Origin: Candidatus Brocadiia bacterium
GTDB taxonomy: Bacteria; Planctomycetota; PUPC01
Direction: 5' to 3'
Length of the DNA stretch: 44,210 bases
NCBI GenBank assembly: GCA_030605345.1
Contig: JAUWIN010000009.1
Span: forward strand, 1 to 44,210
In this document: positions 24,253 to 32,022 of the stretch, piece by piece
Position numbering within the stretch: the stretch's first letter is position 1
Layout of the letters: each line of letters opens with the position of its first letter
Program-made: the position numbers and the translations under genes
The notes under the pieces: model-generated
What the model saw: only the letters and a program-made list of their open reading frames with translations
Databases searched by the model: none
What the model was told of the DNA's origin: nothing

Positions 24253-24874
24253 TTGTACCCCTGAAGCCGGCCTTACGATGCGGCAGGCAGCCGTGAAGCG
24301 CGCGTTTGATTTCGCGTTGGCGCTTTTGGGATTGGTCCTGACCGGGTGGATTCTTCTGATTTCCTTTGTTATCGCATGCATTGATACGCGGAAGTGTGGC
24401 TTCTTCCTTCAGACCCGGATCGGGCGCTGGGGGCGCCCGTTCAATCTAATCAAGCTGCGCACCATGTGTGATGCCGAAGGGGCGGACACTACGGTAACAT
24501 CAAGTAATGATCGTAGAATCACAACTTGGGGACGCTTCTTCCGCAAGACCAAGGTTGACGAACTACCGCAGTTGATCAACGTTCTTCTGGGTGACATGAG
24601 CTTTGTTGGCCCGCGGCCCGACGTTCCGGGCTTTGCGGACAGGCTTGAGGGGGATGATCGAATTGTCCTTTCGGTCCGTCCTGGAATTACGGGGCCGGCG
24701 ACTCTAAAATACCAGAATGAAGAGGCATTGCTGGCCAGGCAAGTCGATCCCGAAGAGTATAACAGGACGGTTATTTATCCCCACAAGGTACGCATCAACA
24801 AAGAATACATCCGGTCGTATCATTTTTGGATTGACTTGAAGTATATTTTGGCGACAATCTTTAGCTCAGATTGA
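24239..24874 (+). CDS. Initiating phosphoglycosyl transferase, PglC/WcaJ family
   Basis: 211 aa. Transfers a sugar-1-phosphate from a UDP-sugar to undecaprenyl phosphate, the first step of glycan assembly at the inner membrane. One N-terminal hydrophobic helix (FALALLGLVLTGWILLISFV, about residues 24-43) is followed by FFLQTRIGRWGRPFNLIKLR and the catalytic stretch KTKVDELPQLINVLLGDMS (Asp-Glu near 106-107), then VGPRPDVP and SVRPGITGPATLKY. This is the short monotopic form, close in size to PglC, not the long polytopic WbaP form. ATG 24239 lies in the end of the sulfotransferase gene; a start at ATG 24278 would give a more usual N-terminus. Confidence 0.93.
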   Translation: MTYPDCTPEAGLTMRQAAVKRAFDFALALLGLVLTGWILLISFVIACIDTRKCGFFLQTRIGRWGRPFNLIKLRTMCDAEGADTTVTSSNDRRITTWGRFFRKTKVDELPQLINVLLGDMSFVGPRPDVPGFADRLEGDDRIVLSVRPGITGPATLKYQNEEALLARQVDPEEYNRTVIYPHKVRINKEYIRSYHFWIDLKYILATIFSSD

Positions 24875-25131
24875 GAGGCGATTGGGGCCGCATAGTTCCG
24901 TAAACTGGTGTAAATCCAGAGACTGCCCGCGGCTGCCGACTGGCGTAGCACCTTCGCTCAGACAGGCATCGCGAAATTTGCAGCGAAGATAGTGAACTGG
25001 CGGCTGGAAGTGTGAAGCGCGTAGAAGTTGTACGCCGAACGGACTCCACCGTCCTCCACGACGGGCCCAACGGCGCAAGAGTGGCCGCGAACCCCGCTCG
25101 ACCGGCATGAAGCCCCACGGCGGAGACCTAC
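24875..25131. other. Gap without a recognised gene
   Basis: Short frames only. A 32-codon frame from GTG 25012 (VKRVEVVRRTDSTVLHDG) could be the head of a lost gene. Nothing definite is seen. Confidence 0.3.
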
Positions 25132-26376
25132 ATGGTCAGCGCACGACGCAGCAGCGCCACAACAGAGCCGGCGGAGCTCGCCATACACGGCGGTGAGCCC
25201 GTGAGAGCGGCGCCGTTTCCGCCCTGGCCGGTGTTCACCCAGGACCAGATCGATGCGGTGGTGGGTGTGCTGCGCTCTGGCAAGGTAAATTACTGGACGG
25301 GCGAACAGGGCCGGCTCTTCGAGCAGGAATTCGCAGAGTTCGTAGGCTGCAAGCACGCGGTCGCTCTAGCGAATGGAACGGTCGCTCGTGAGTTGGCATT
25401 GCGCAGTCTTGGGATTGGGGCCGGTGACGAGGTGGTCGTTCCCAGCCGCACGTTCATCGCCTCCGCCAGTTGCGTCGTGATGTGCGGGGCGAAACCGGTC
25501 GTGGCAGACGTGGACCCGGAGAGCCAGAACATCACCGCTCGTACGGTGGAGCGTGTGCTGACGCCCAGGACGAAGGCGATTGTCGCAGTTCATCTGGCCG
25601 GATGGCCCTGCGACATGGACCCAATTCTGGAATTGGCTCGGCAACATGAGCTTAAGGTCGTCGAGGACTGTGCCCAAGCTCTTGGCTCAAGTTACAGGGA
25701 GCGCTCAGTCGGTTCTATGGGAGACGCCGCCGCGTTCTCGTTCTGTCAGGATAAGGTTATGACGACCGGCGGCGAAGGCGGAATGCTCACCACGAACCAC
25801 CGCGGCGTCTGGGAAAGAGCCTGGAGCTTCAAAGACCACGGGAAGGGCCTGGCAGCGCTGGAGAATCGCGAGCCTGGGCCGTCCTTCCGATGGCTTCACG
25901 ATTCATTTGGCACCAATTGGCGCATGACCGAGATGCAGTCCGCCATCGGCAGGGTAGCTCTCACCAAGCTCCCAGGTTGGGTGCTGAAACGGCAGGAGAA
26001 TGCTCGAGTCCTGACGGAAGAGCTCGTTCGGGTTCGCGGCCTCCGGGTTGCCAGGCCGCCGGAATGGGTCAACCATTCGTACTACAAGCATTACTCCTTT
26101 GTTCGCCCGGCGCAGCTCAGGGCGGGTTGGAGCCGAGACAGCATTGTGGCGGCAGTCCGCGCGGAAGGAGTTCCTTGCTTCAGCGGAGTATGCAGCGAGA
26201 TTTATCTCGAAAAAGCCTTTGCTGACGACCTGCGCCCAGCGCGATCCCTCGAGGTGGCGCGGACACTTGGCGAAACCAGCCTGATGTTCTTAGTTCATCC
26301 AACGCTGTCCACAGAAGACATGCAGGACACCTGCACAGCGGTGAAGAAGGTGATGCGTTGTGCGACAGAGAGTTGA
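25132..26376 (+). CDS. DegT/DnrJ/EryC1/StrS sugar aminotransferase
   Basis: 414 aa. PLP enzyme that aminates a keto group of a nucleotide sugar, using glutamate as amino donor in well-studied members. Landmarks: GKVNYWTGEQGRLFEQEFAE at the N-terminus, CKHAVALANGTVARELAL, VEDCAQALGSSYRER (the Asp that pairs with the PLP ring nitrogen, about 178), and AFSFCQDKVMTTGGEGGML with the Schiff-base Lys near 207. HSYYKHYSFV and VHPTLS follow in the C-terminal domain. Directly followed by a CapD/PglF-type dehydratase, it probably acts on that enzyme's 4-keto product, as PglE does after PglF. The ribosome site before ATG 25132 is weak. Confidence 0.92.
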   Translation: MVSARRSSATTEPAELAIHGGEPVRAAPFPPWPVFTQDQIDAVVGVLRSGKVNYWTGEQGRLFEQEFAEFVGCKHAVALANGTVARELALRSLGIGAGDEVVVPSRTFIASASCVVMCGAKPVVADVDPESQNITARTVERVLTPRTKAIVAVHLAGWPCDMDPILELARQHELKVVEDCAQALGSSYRERSVGSMGDAAAFSFCQDKVMTTGGEGGMLTTNHRGVWERAWSFKDHGKGLAALENREPGPSFRWLHDSFGTNWRMTEMQSAIGRVALTKLPGWVLKRQENARVLTEELVRVRGLRVARPPEWVNHSYYKHYSFVRPAQLRAGWSRDSIVAAVRAEGVPCFSGVCSEIYLEKAFADDLRPARSLEVARTLGETSLMFLVHPTLSTEDMQDTCTAVKKVMRCATES

Positions 26377-26401
26377 GTAGTAGAATGCTGGCGGAGGAAC
26401 G

Positions 26402-28312
26402 GTGAAGCTCAAAACCGACAGGTGGCACAGGGCCGGACTAATCTCGTCGCAGGCAGCTGTTATTGTCGCGGCTTATTTCGGCGCCTTCTTGCTGCGATTT
26501 GATGGACTTCCCCCGGAACACCAATTCCGCTGTTTCTGGCAAACGCTGCCAGTCCTGTTGACCACTAAGCTTGTCGTCTTCTGGCTGCTGGGTGTTTTTC
26601 GCGGCTGGTGGCGGTTCTTCTCCCTGAATGATGCAATGCGCCTGCTTAAAGCGAACGTCGTCGCGACGGCCGTGTTCCTGGCTTACGTCGTCCTGGTTCC
26701 GGGCATCACAGGATATTCGCGGACGGTCTTCTTCCTTGACTTCGCCCTGTGCGTGTTCGCGCTCGGTGGCCTGCGGCTTTTCACACGTGCGTTTATGGAG
26801 GGCAGTCTTCTACCCCGCAGGCGCCAGGGCCAGCGGGTGCTCGTCGTCGGTGCGGGGCACGCAGGCCAGATGCTTGTGCGCGAAATGCGCAAGAGCCGCA
26901 ACCTCGGCAAGATTCCCATCGGGTTCCTTGATGACGACCGACAGAAAGTCGGCCGGATGTTCGAGGGCCTGCCTGTCCTCGCTGAGCTCTCCTCGCTTGC
27001 TGAAGTAGTAAAGATAGAGAGCGTCGGACTTGTAGTCATTGCCCTTCCGTCTGCGACCGGGAGGAAATTTCAGTTTCTGATCGATGAATGCCACAAGTGC
27101 GGCGTAGGGGTGAACATCCTTCCCGCCCTGAGCGACCTCTTCGCGGGCAAGATCACAGTCGTTCAATTGCGCCAAGTGAAGGTCGAAGACCTTCTGGGGC
27201 GGCACCCCGTCAGTGTTGACCACGCCCGGGTCGCCCGGAAGATCGAGGGCCAGGTTATCTGCGTCACTGGGGCGGGTGGTTCAATAGGAAGTGAAATCTG
27301 CCGGCAGGTGGCGTCCTGCCGACCTGGCGCATTGGTCCTATTCGAGCGCTGCGAGCTAAACCTTTATAATATCCAAAGGAAGTTAAGCGAGAAGTTCCCC
27401 TCGCTCCGCCTTGTACCTGTCATCGGCGACGTGCAGGACGAGACGTGCGTCACAAACCTCATCCGTGAGCACAAACCCTCGCTCATTTACCACGCTGCCG
27501 CCTATAAGCACGTCCCCCTTATGGAATTGAGCGTCCGTGAAGCGGTAAAAAACAATGTGTTGGGCACACGAACAGTGATGCGCGCCGCTGTGCGGCATGG
27601 CGTCGGAGCGTTCATCCTCATCTCGTCCGACAAAGCAGTGTACCCGAGTAGTATCATGGGCGCGAGCAAGCGTGCCGCCGAACTCCTCCTGCAAACCGTG
27701 GACCCGGAAAGAACAACCCTTGCAGCTGTGCGGTTCGGCAATGTGCTCAAAAGTTCCGGCAGCGTTGTGCCGATATTCGAGGAACAGATCGAGGCCGGCG
27801 GGCCAGTCACGGTCACGCACCCCGACATTGTCCGCTATTTCATGACCATCCCGGAGGCCACAGGCCTCGTCCTGCAGGCTGCTAACATGGCTCGCGGCGG
27901 CGAGATTTTCGTGCTCGATATGGGTGAGCCCATCCGAATACTAAACCTCGCCAAGACCATGATACGTCTGGCCGGCCTCGACCCGGAAAAAGACATCGAA
28001 ATCAGGTTCACGGGCCTGCGTCCCGGTGAGAAGCTTCGCGAAGAGCTAGCAACGCAGGACGCAGGAATAGAGCGAACGGAACACAAGAGGATTTTCGTGA
28101 TTCGCGAGGCAGGAACGCCACCCCACACACTCATCACAAAACTGGATTGCTTGATCGAGGCGGCGTTGAGCAGCAGTAATGCCGCCGTCCTTTCGGCGCT
28201 CAAAGACGTAGTGCCTGAGTTTGCCGCGCAGGAAAATCGAGCAGGGTTGCGGTCCGTTGCCCCCGTGTCCGTTTGTGGAGGCAATCCTCGAACGATTTCT
28301 GGGCCTAGCTAA
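26402..28312 (+). CDS. Membrane-anchored nucleotide-sugar 4,6-dehydratase (CapD/PglF/WbpM type)
   Basis: 636 aa from GTG 26402, with GGAGGA 4 nt upstream. Four hydrophobic helices fill about residues 9-130. A CoA-binding-like Rossmann domain with VLVVGAGHAGQMLVREM follows (about 142-158). The catalytic SDR domain starts with ICVTGAGGSIGSEICRQV (about 285) and has SSDKAVYPSSIMGASKRAAE (about 406-425), the Ser-Met-Lys form of the triad used by WbpM and PglF instead of Ser-Tyr-Lys. It converts a UDP-HexNAc, probably UDP-GlcNAc, to the 4-keto-6-deoxy sugar at the inner membrane. With the aminotransferase and the PglC-like enzyme upstream it forms a bacillosamine-like initiation module. It is the last gene of the glycan locus. 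Confidence 0.94.
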   Translation: MKLKTDRWHRAGLISSQAAVIVAAYFGAFLLRFDGLPPEHQFRCFWQTLPVLLTTKLVVFWLLGVFRGWWRFFSLNDAMRLLKANVVATAVFLAYVVLVPGITGYSRTVFFLDFALCVFALGGLRLFTRAFMEGSLLPRRRQGQRVLVVGAGHAGQMLVREMRKSRNLGKIPIGFLDDDRQKVGRMFEGLPVLAELSSLAEVVKIESVGLVVIALPSATGRKFQFLIDECHKCGVGVNILPALSDLFAGKITVVQLRQVKVEDLLGRHPVSVDHARVARKIEGQVICVTGAGGSIGSEICRQVASCRPGALVLFERCELNLYNIQRKLSEKFPSLRLVPVIGDVQDETCVTNLIREHKPSLIYHAAAYKHVPLMELSVREAVKNNVLGTRTVMRAAVRHGVGAFILISSDKAVYPSSIMGASKRAAELLLQTVDPERTTLAAVRFGNVLKSSGSVVPIFEEQIEAGGPVTVTHPDIVRYFMTIPEATGLVLQAANMARGGEIFVLDMGEPIRILNLAKTMIRLAGLDPEKDIEIRFTGLRPGEKLREELATQDAGIERTEHKRIFVIREAGTPPHTLITKLDCLIEAALSSSNAAVLSALKDVVPEFAAQENRAGLRSVAPVSVCGGNPRTISGPS

Positions 28313-28529
28313 GACCACCCTCCGCCGGCGTGAATGCTTGGGGCTCTTCGGACACGGGACCGACCCAGCTCTCGGTTCAAACGTCGTATCCCATTCCTTC
28401 TTCTCGCCCGCCCAGCTCGAACGTCTAACTCGCCTTGCCCGCAGTCCGGAGCAGAGTGCAACCACATAGACAATCCGCCCGTATTCAGGTGTCGGACTCC
28501 GGCAATCCAAAACCGGCGTGTGGTCGTGC

Positions 28530-28557
28530 TTGCATGGCTGCCGGCAGTGGATATAAT
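28530..28557 (+). promoter_or_regulatory. Possible promoter of mfd
   Basis: A perfect TATAAT (28552-28557) with a weak TTGCAT (28530-28535) 16 bp upstream. The -10 box is only 9 nt before ATG 28567, so the transcript would begin within a few bases of the start codon. This suggests a leaderless or near-leaderless mRNA if the box is used. Confidence 0.45.
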
Positions 28558-28566
28558 CTGTGTTGG

Positions 28567-31500
28567 ATGGATCTGTTGACCCCAATTGTTCGCAGCCGCG
28601 AACTGTCGAAAGTGATTGAGGGCCTGGCGACCGCAGAGGGGGGTGGGCCACGTCGGGTGCGTGTCGGCGGGCTTTGGGGGGGTTCTTGCGCCTATTTCGC
28701 AGCGGGGGTTTCCGCCAGACTTTCAGCCGGGAGTGGCAGGGCCGGGGTTCACAGGCCGCCGGGGGGTATCCTGATTGTCACATCGAGCACAGAAGTAGCC
28801 GATGAGTTCGCCTCGGACTTTCGGCTCTTCGCAGATGCCAGGCCGATGCTCTTCCCTGCGTGGGACATGCTGCCGGACGAGGAAGGCTTGATCAACTACG
28901 AAGTCTTCAGCGAACGACTGGCAGTGCTGCGGACGTTGTTGTTCGAGCGCGACACCGACTATAGAGCTACAGAGCCGGAGGCGGTGATCATGTCGATTCA
29001 GGCTCTGCTGCAGCCGGTGGTTCCGCCGGAGGCGCTGCTGTCGTCGTCGCTCGAATTTCGCCCGGGCGAAGAGCTCCGCCCCGACGAACTCGCCGAGTTA
29101 CTGGTCGACCAGGGCTTCGAGCGTGGCGATGTGGCCGAGCTGCCGGGCGAGTTCACCACCCGAGGCGGAATCGTCGATGTGTTCCCATTCGGCACCCATC
29201 GTCCACTGCGGATTGAATTTTTCGATGACCGCATCGAGTCACTCCGAGAGTACGACCCGGCCACACAGCGTTCGATGAAGCTGCTCGGGAGGGCGCGAAT
29301 TCTCGCCGTCGCTGGCGACGCTTACAATCACATGGTCGCCGGCAATAAGCCGCCGTCATTGCTGGTTTATGTTCCGCGTGACTGGGCGGTGGTTCTGGTC
29401 GAGCCGGTCGAAGGGCAGGAGCGGGCGGAACGAGCCACATCAGCCGATGGGGACCAGAAACGGCTGTTCCCCTTTGAAAAGGTACTGCGCGCCTGTAGTG
29501 AACTTCCCACGGTCGAAACCAGCGTTCTCCGGGTGACCGAAGGGCCTGACAGCGTAAACTTCGACACCGCGCCGACCGAGCAGTTTTCGGGCCAAGTGCG
29601 CTTGGTCTCGGAGGAACTTGTGTCTTACGCCGAGTCCAGCGACAAGGTCTATGTATTCTGCAACAACACCGCCGAGGAGCAGCGCCTGCGCCAACTTCTC
29701 GCGGGCAGCGCCCTGGAGGATTCGCCCGACATCGAGTACAGGATCGGGCACCTGTACCACGGGTTCCAGTTTGCCACCGGCCGCACCAGCTTCGTGGCGC
29801 ACCACGAGATATTTCACCGTTACAGCCATCGGCGGGAGCTCAAGCACCGAGTCCCCACCGCGCCGATTGAGGGGTTCGTGGAACTGAACAAGAACGACTA
29901 CATCGTTCACATCAGCCACGGCATCGCTCGGTACCGCGGGCTGGTTCAGTTCGAGAAGGCCGGGGAGATGCAAGAATTTCTCGACCTTGAGTTTGCCGAC
30001 GGTGTGCGGCTGTACGTCCCCACCACGAAAATAGACCTGGTTCAGAAGTATGTAGGTTCGGCGGTTGCGCCAACGCTAAGCACACTCGGCGGGGACGCCT
30101 GGCAGAAGCGAAAGATGGCCGCAAGGGAGGCCGTCCGAGACCGCGCACTCGAACTGCTCGACGTCCAGGCCGCCCGTGAAAAGGGCCCCGGCTTCGCCTT
30201 CCCCGGGCAAGACCCGCTGATGCAGGAGTTTGAGGACGCTTTTATCTACCCCGAGACTGAAGACCAGACCCGTGGGATGGCGGACATCAAACACGACATG
30301 GAGTCCGACAGGCCCATGGACCGGCTGCTGTGCGGGGACGTCGGATACGGCAAGACCGAATTGGCCATGCGTGCCGCATTCAAGGCGGTGGAGGCGGGGA
30401 AACAGGTCGCCGTGCTCGTGCCAACCACGGTCCTGGCACAACAGCACTACCGGACGTTCACCGAGCGGATGGCCGATTATCCGGTCATCATCGACCACCT
30501 GAGCCGCTTCAAGACAAGGGCCGAGCAGAAGAAGACCCTGCAAGCCCTCATCGAGGGCAGGGTGGACATCGTCATCGGGACGCACCGCCTCCTCAGCCGT
30601 GATGTCGCGTTCCGTGCCCTGGGGCTTGTGATCATAGACGAAGAGCAGCGATTCGGGGTTGAGCACAAGGAACGGCTGAAGAAGATGCGTTACACGGTTG
30701 ACGTGCTGACCATGACGGCGACCCCCATTCCGAGGACGCTGCACATGTCGCTGCTTGGGCTTCGCGACATCTCGTCGCTGGCGACCCCGCCGCAGGACCG
30801 AATGTCCATCCACACCGAGGTGTGCCGGTTCGACCAGAAGCGGGTGCGCCACGCGGTCCTGCGGGAGATGAACCGCGATGGTCAGGTGTTTTTCGTGCAT
30901 AACAGAGTTTATAATATCCAGCAAGTCGCAAATCGTCTGTCCAAAATCGTGCCTGAGGCCAGGCTGATTGTCGCTCACGGCCAGATGAAAGAACACCACC
31001 TCGAAAAACGCATGGCAGACTTTGTTGACGGCAAGGCCGACGTGCTCGTCTGCACCACCATCATTGAGTCCGGGCTCGACATCCCCGCTGCCAATACGAT
31101 GTTCATCCAGGACGCCGACACGTTCGGCCTGGCCGACCTCCACCAGCTCAGGGGCCGAATCGGCCGCTACAAACATCGAGCCTACGCGTACATCTTCCTG
31201 CCGGAAAGCAGACCGGTAACCAGGAAATCGGTTAAGCGGCTCAAGGCCATCGAAGAGTACAGCGAACTCGGCGCAGGGTTTAAATTGGCCATGCGAGACC
31301 TCGAGATACGCGGCGCCGGCAACATCCTCGGAGCCGAACAGAGCGGCCACATAGCTGCTGTAGGATACGACCTGTATTGCCGACTGCTCAACCAAACCGT
31401 GCGCCAACTGAAGCACGAGGACGTCGAAGACCACACCGAGATCGACATCGACCTCCAGCTCGACGCATACATCCCCTCGAGTTACATCCAAAGTGATACC

Positions 31501-31848
31501 CTCAAGATGGAGGCCTACAGGCGCCTTGCCAAGGCGCGGGTTGTTGAGGAGGTCCGGGACAGCGAGAGCGAGCTGGAAGACCGCTACGGCCAGCCGCCGG
31601 CGCCGGTGGTCAACCTCGTCGCCAAGCACAGGCTGCGCCTGCTCCTCGAACCGAACAGGTTCACCTACCTCGGGCTGCGGGGCGACCGCATCCTGCTGAA
31701 ATTTGAAGACCGCAACAAGGCCGCCGCTGCTCTGAAAGATACCGACTTGCGCATCCTGACCGACAAAACCGCCCACCTCGTCCTGCCGGCGGCCGTCCGG
31801 ACGCCCGACCAGGTCGTTGACTACGTCGAGGAGACATTTGCCGAGTGA
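28567..31848 (+). CDS. mfd: Transcription-repair coupling factor
   Basis: 1093 aa, near the usual 1100-1150. Mfd displaces RNA polymerase stalled at DNA lesions and recruits UvrA. Order: UvrB-like N-terminal domains (LFPAWDMLPDEEGLINYEVF; VLRTLLFERD), then TTRGGIVDVFPFG, then a CarD-like RNA-polymerase-interacting domain from IVHISHGIARYRGLVQFEKA to YVPTTKIDLVQKYVG. The RecG-type translocase follows with GDVGYGKTELAMRAAFKA (about 591-608), VLVPTTVLAQQHYRTF, IIDEEQRFGVEHKERL (about 688), MTATPIPRTLHMSL and ESGLDIPAANT. The C-terminal UvrA-masking domain completes it. The frame is open 44 codons upstream of ATG 28567, but MDLLTPIVRSREL is the natural start; no ribosome site precedes it. Confidence 0.96.
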   Translation: MDLLTPIVRSRELSKVIEGLATAEGGGPRRVRVGGLWGGSCAYFAAGVSARLSAGSGRAGVHRPPGGILIVTSSTEVADEFASDFRLFADARPMLFPAWDMLPDEEGLINYEVFSERLAVLRTLLFERDTDYRATEPEAVIMSIQALLQPVVPPEALLSSSLEFRPGEELRPDELAELLVDQGFERGDVAELPGEFTTRGGIVDVFPFGTHRPLRIEFFDDRIESLREYDPATQRSMKLLGRARILAVAGDAYNHMVAGNKPPSLLVYVPRDWAVVLVEPVEGQERAERATSADGDQKRLFPFEKVLRACSELPTVETSVLRVTEGPDSVNFDTAPTEQFSGQVRLVSEELVSYAESSDKVYVFCNNTAEEQRLRQLLAGSALEDSPDIEYRIGHLYHGFQFATGRTSFVAHHEIFHRYSHRRELKHRVPTAPIEGFVELNKNDYIVHISHGIARYRGLVQFEKAGEMQEFLDLEFADGVRLYVPTTKIDLVQKYVGSAVAPTLSTLGGDAWQKRKMAAREAVRDRALELLDVQAAREKGPGFAFPGQDPLMQEFEDAFIYPETEDQTRGMADIKHDMESDRPMDRLLCGDVGYGKTELAMRAAFKAVEAGKQVAVLVPTTVLAQQHYRTFTERMADYPVIIDHLSRFKTRAEQKKTLQALIEGRVDIVIGTHRLLSRDVAFRALGLVIIDEEQRFGVEHKERLKKMRYTVDVLTMTATPIPRTLHMSLLGLRDISSLATPPQDRMSIHTEVCRFDQKRVRHAVLREMNRDGQVFFVHNRVYNIQQVANRLSKIVPEARLIVAHGQMKEHHLEKRMADFVDGKADVLVCTTIIESGLDIPAANTMFIQDADTFGLADLHQLRGRIGRYKHRAYAYIFLPESRPVTRKSVKRLKAIEEYSELGAGFKLAMRDLEIRGAGNILGAEQSGHIAAVGYDLYCRLLNQTVRQLKHEDVEDHTEIDIDLQLDAYIPSSYIQSDTLKMEAYRRLAKARVVEEVRDSESELEDRYGQPPAPVVNLVAKHRLRLLLEPNRFTYLGLRGDRILLKFEDRNKAAAALKDTDLRILTDKTAHLVLPAAVRTPDQVVDYVEETFAE

Positions 31849-31952
31849 AACCTCCAAACGTTGCCGACGGCGTGATCCCTGTTCTAAGCCGGATATGGGG
31901 TTATGTGCCCTGTCGCCGCGGTTCCCTCGTCTTCGCTCGGCTCCCGCCAGGA

Positions 31953-31981
31953 TTGACAGGCGTCGATAGCGTAACTACTAT
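31953..31981 (+). promoter_or_regulatory. Sigma-70-type promoter of the TPR lipoprotein gene
   Basis: Consensus TTGACA (31953-31958), a 17 bp spacer and TACTAT (31976-31981, 4 of 6). Transcription would start near 31988, giving a leader of about 35 nt to ATG 32023, with a GAGGTGGCGAG ribosome-site region just before the ATG. Confidence 0.6.
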
Positions 31982-32022
31982 GGTATCCATAACCCGCCTG
32001 ATTTCTCGCTAGAGGTGGCGAG

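Noticed and set aside
24890-24930. Sequence GTAAACTGGTGTAAATC suggestive of an IS256-type end
   Set aside because: No partner inverted repeat, no target duplication and no transposase fragment could be found nearby.
28435-28566. 44-codon N-terminal extension of Mfd
   Set aside because: It has no resemblance to Mfd, lies across the likely promoter, and the family start fits ATG 28567.
30076-31857. 593-codon open frame antisense to mfd
   Set aside because: It mirrors the conserved mfd gene, has no family features, and long antisense frames are expected in GC-rich genes with strong third-position bias. The same applies to the 241- and 288-codon frames antisense to ligA and the frames antisense to the activase.
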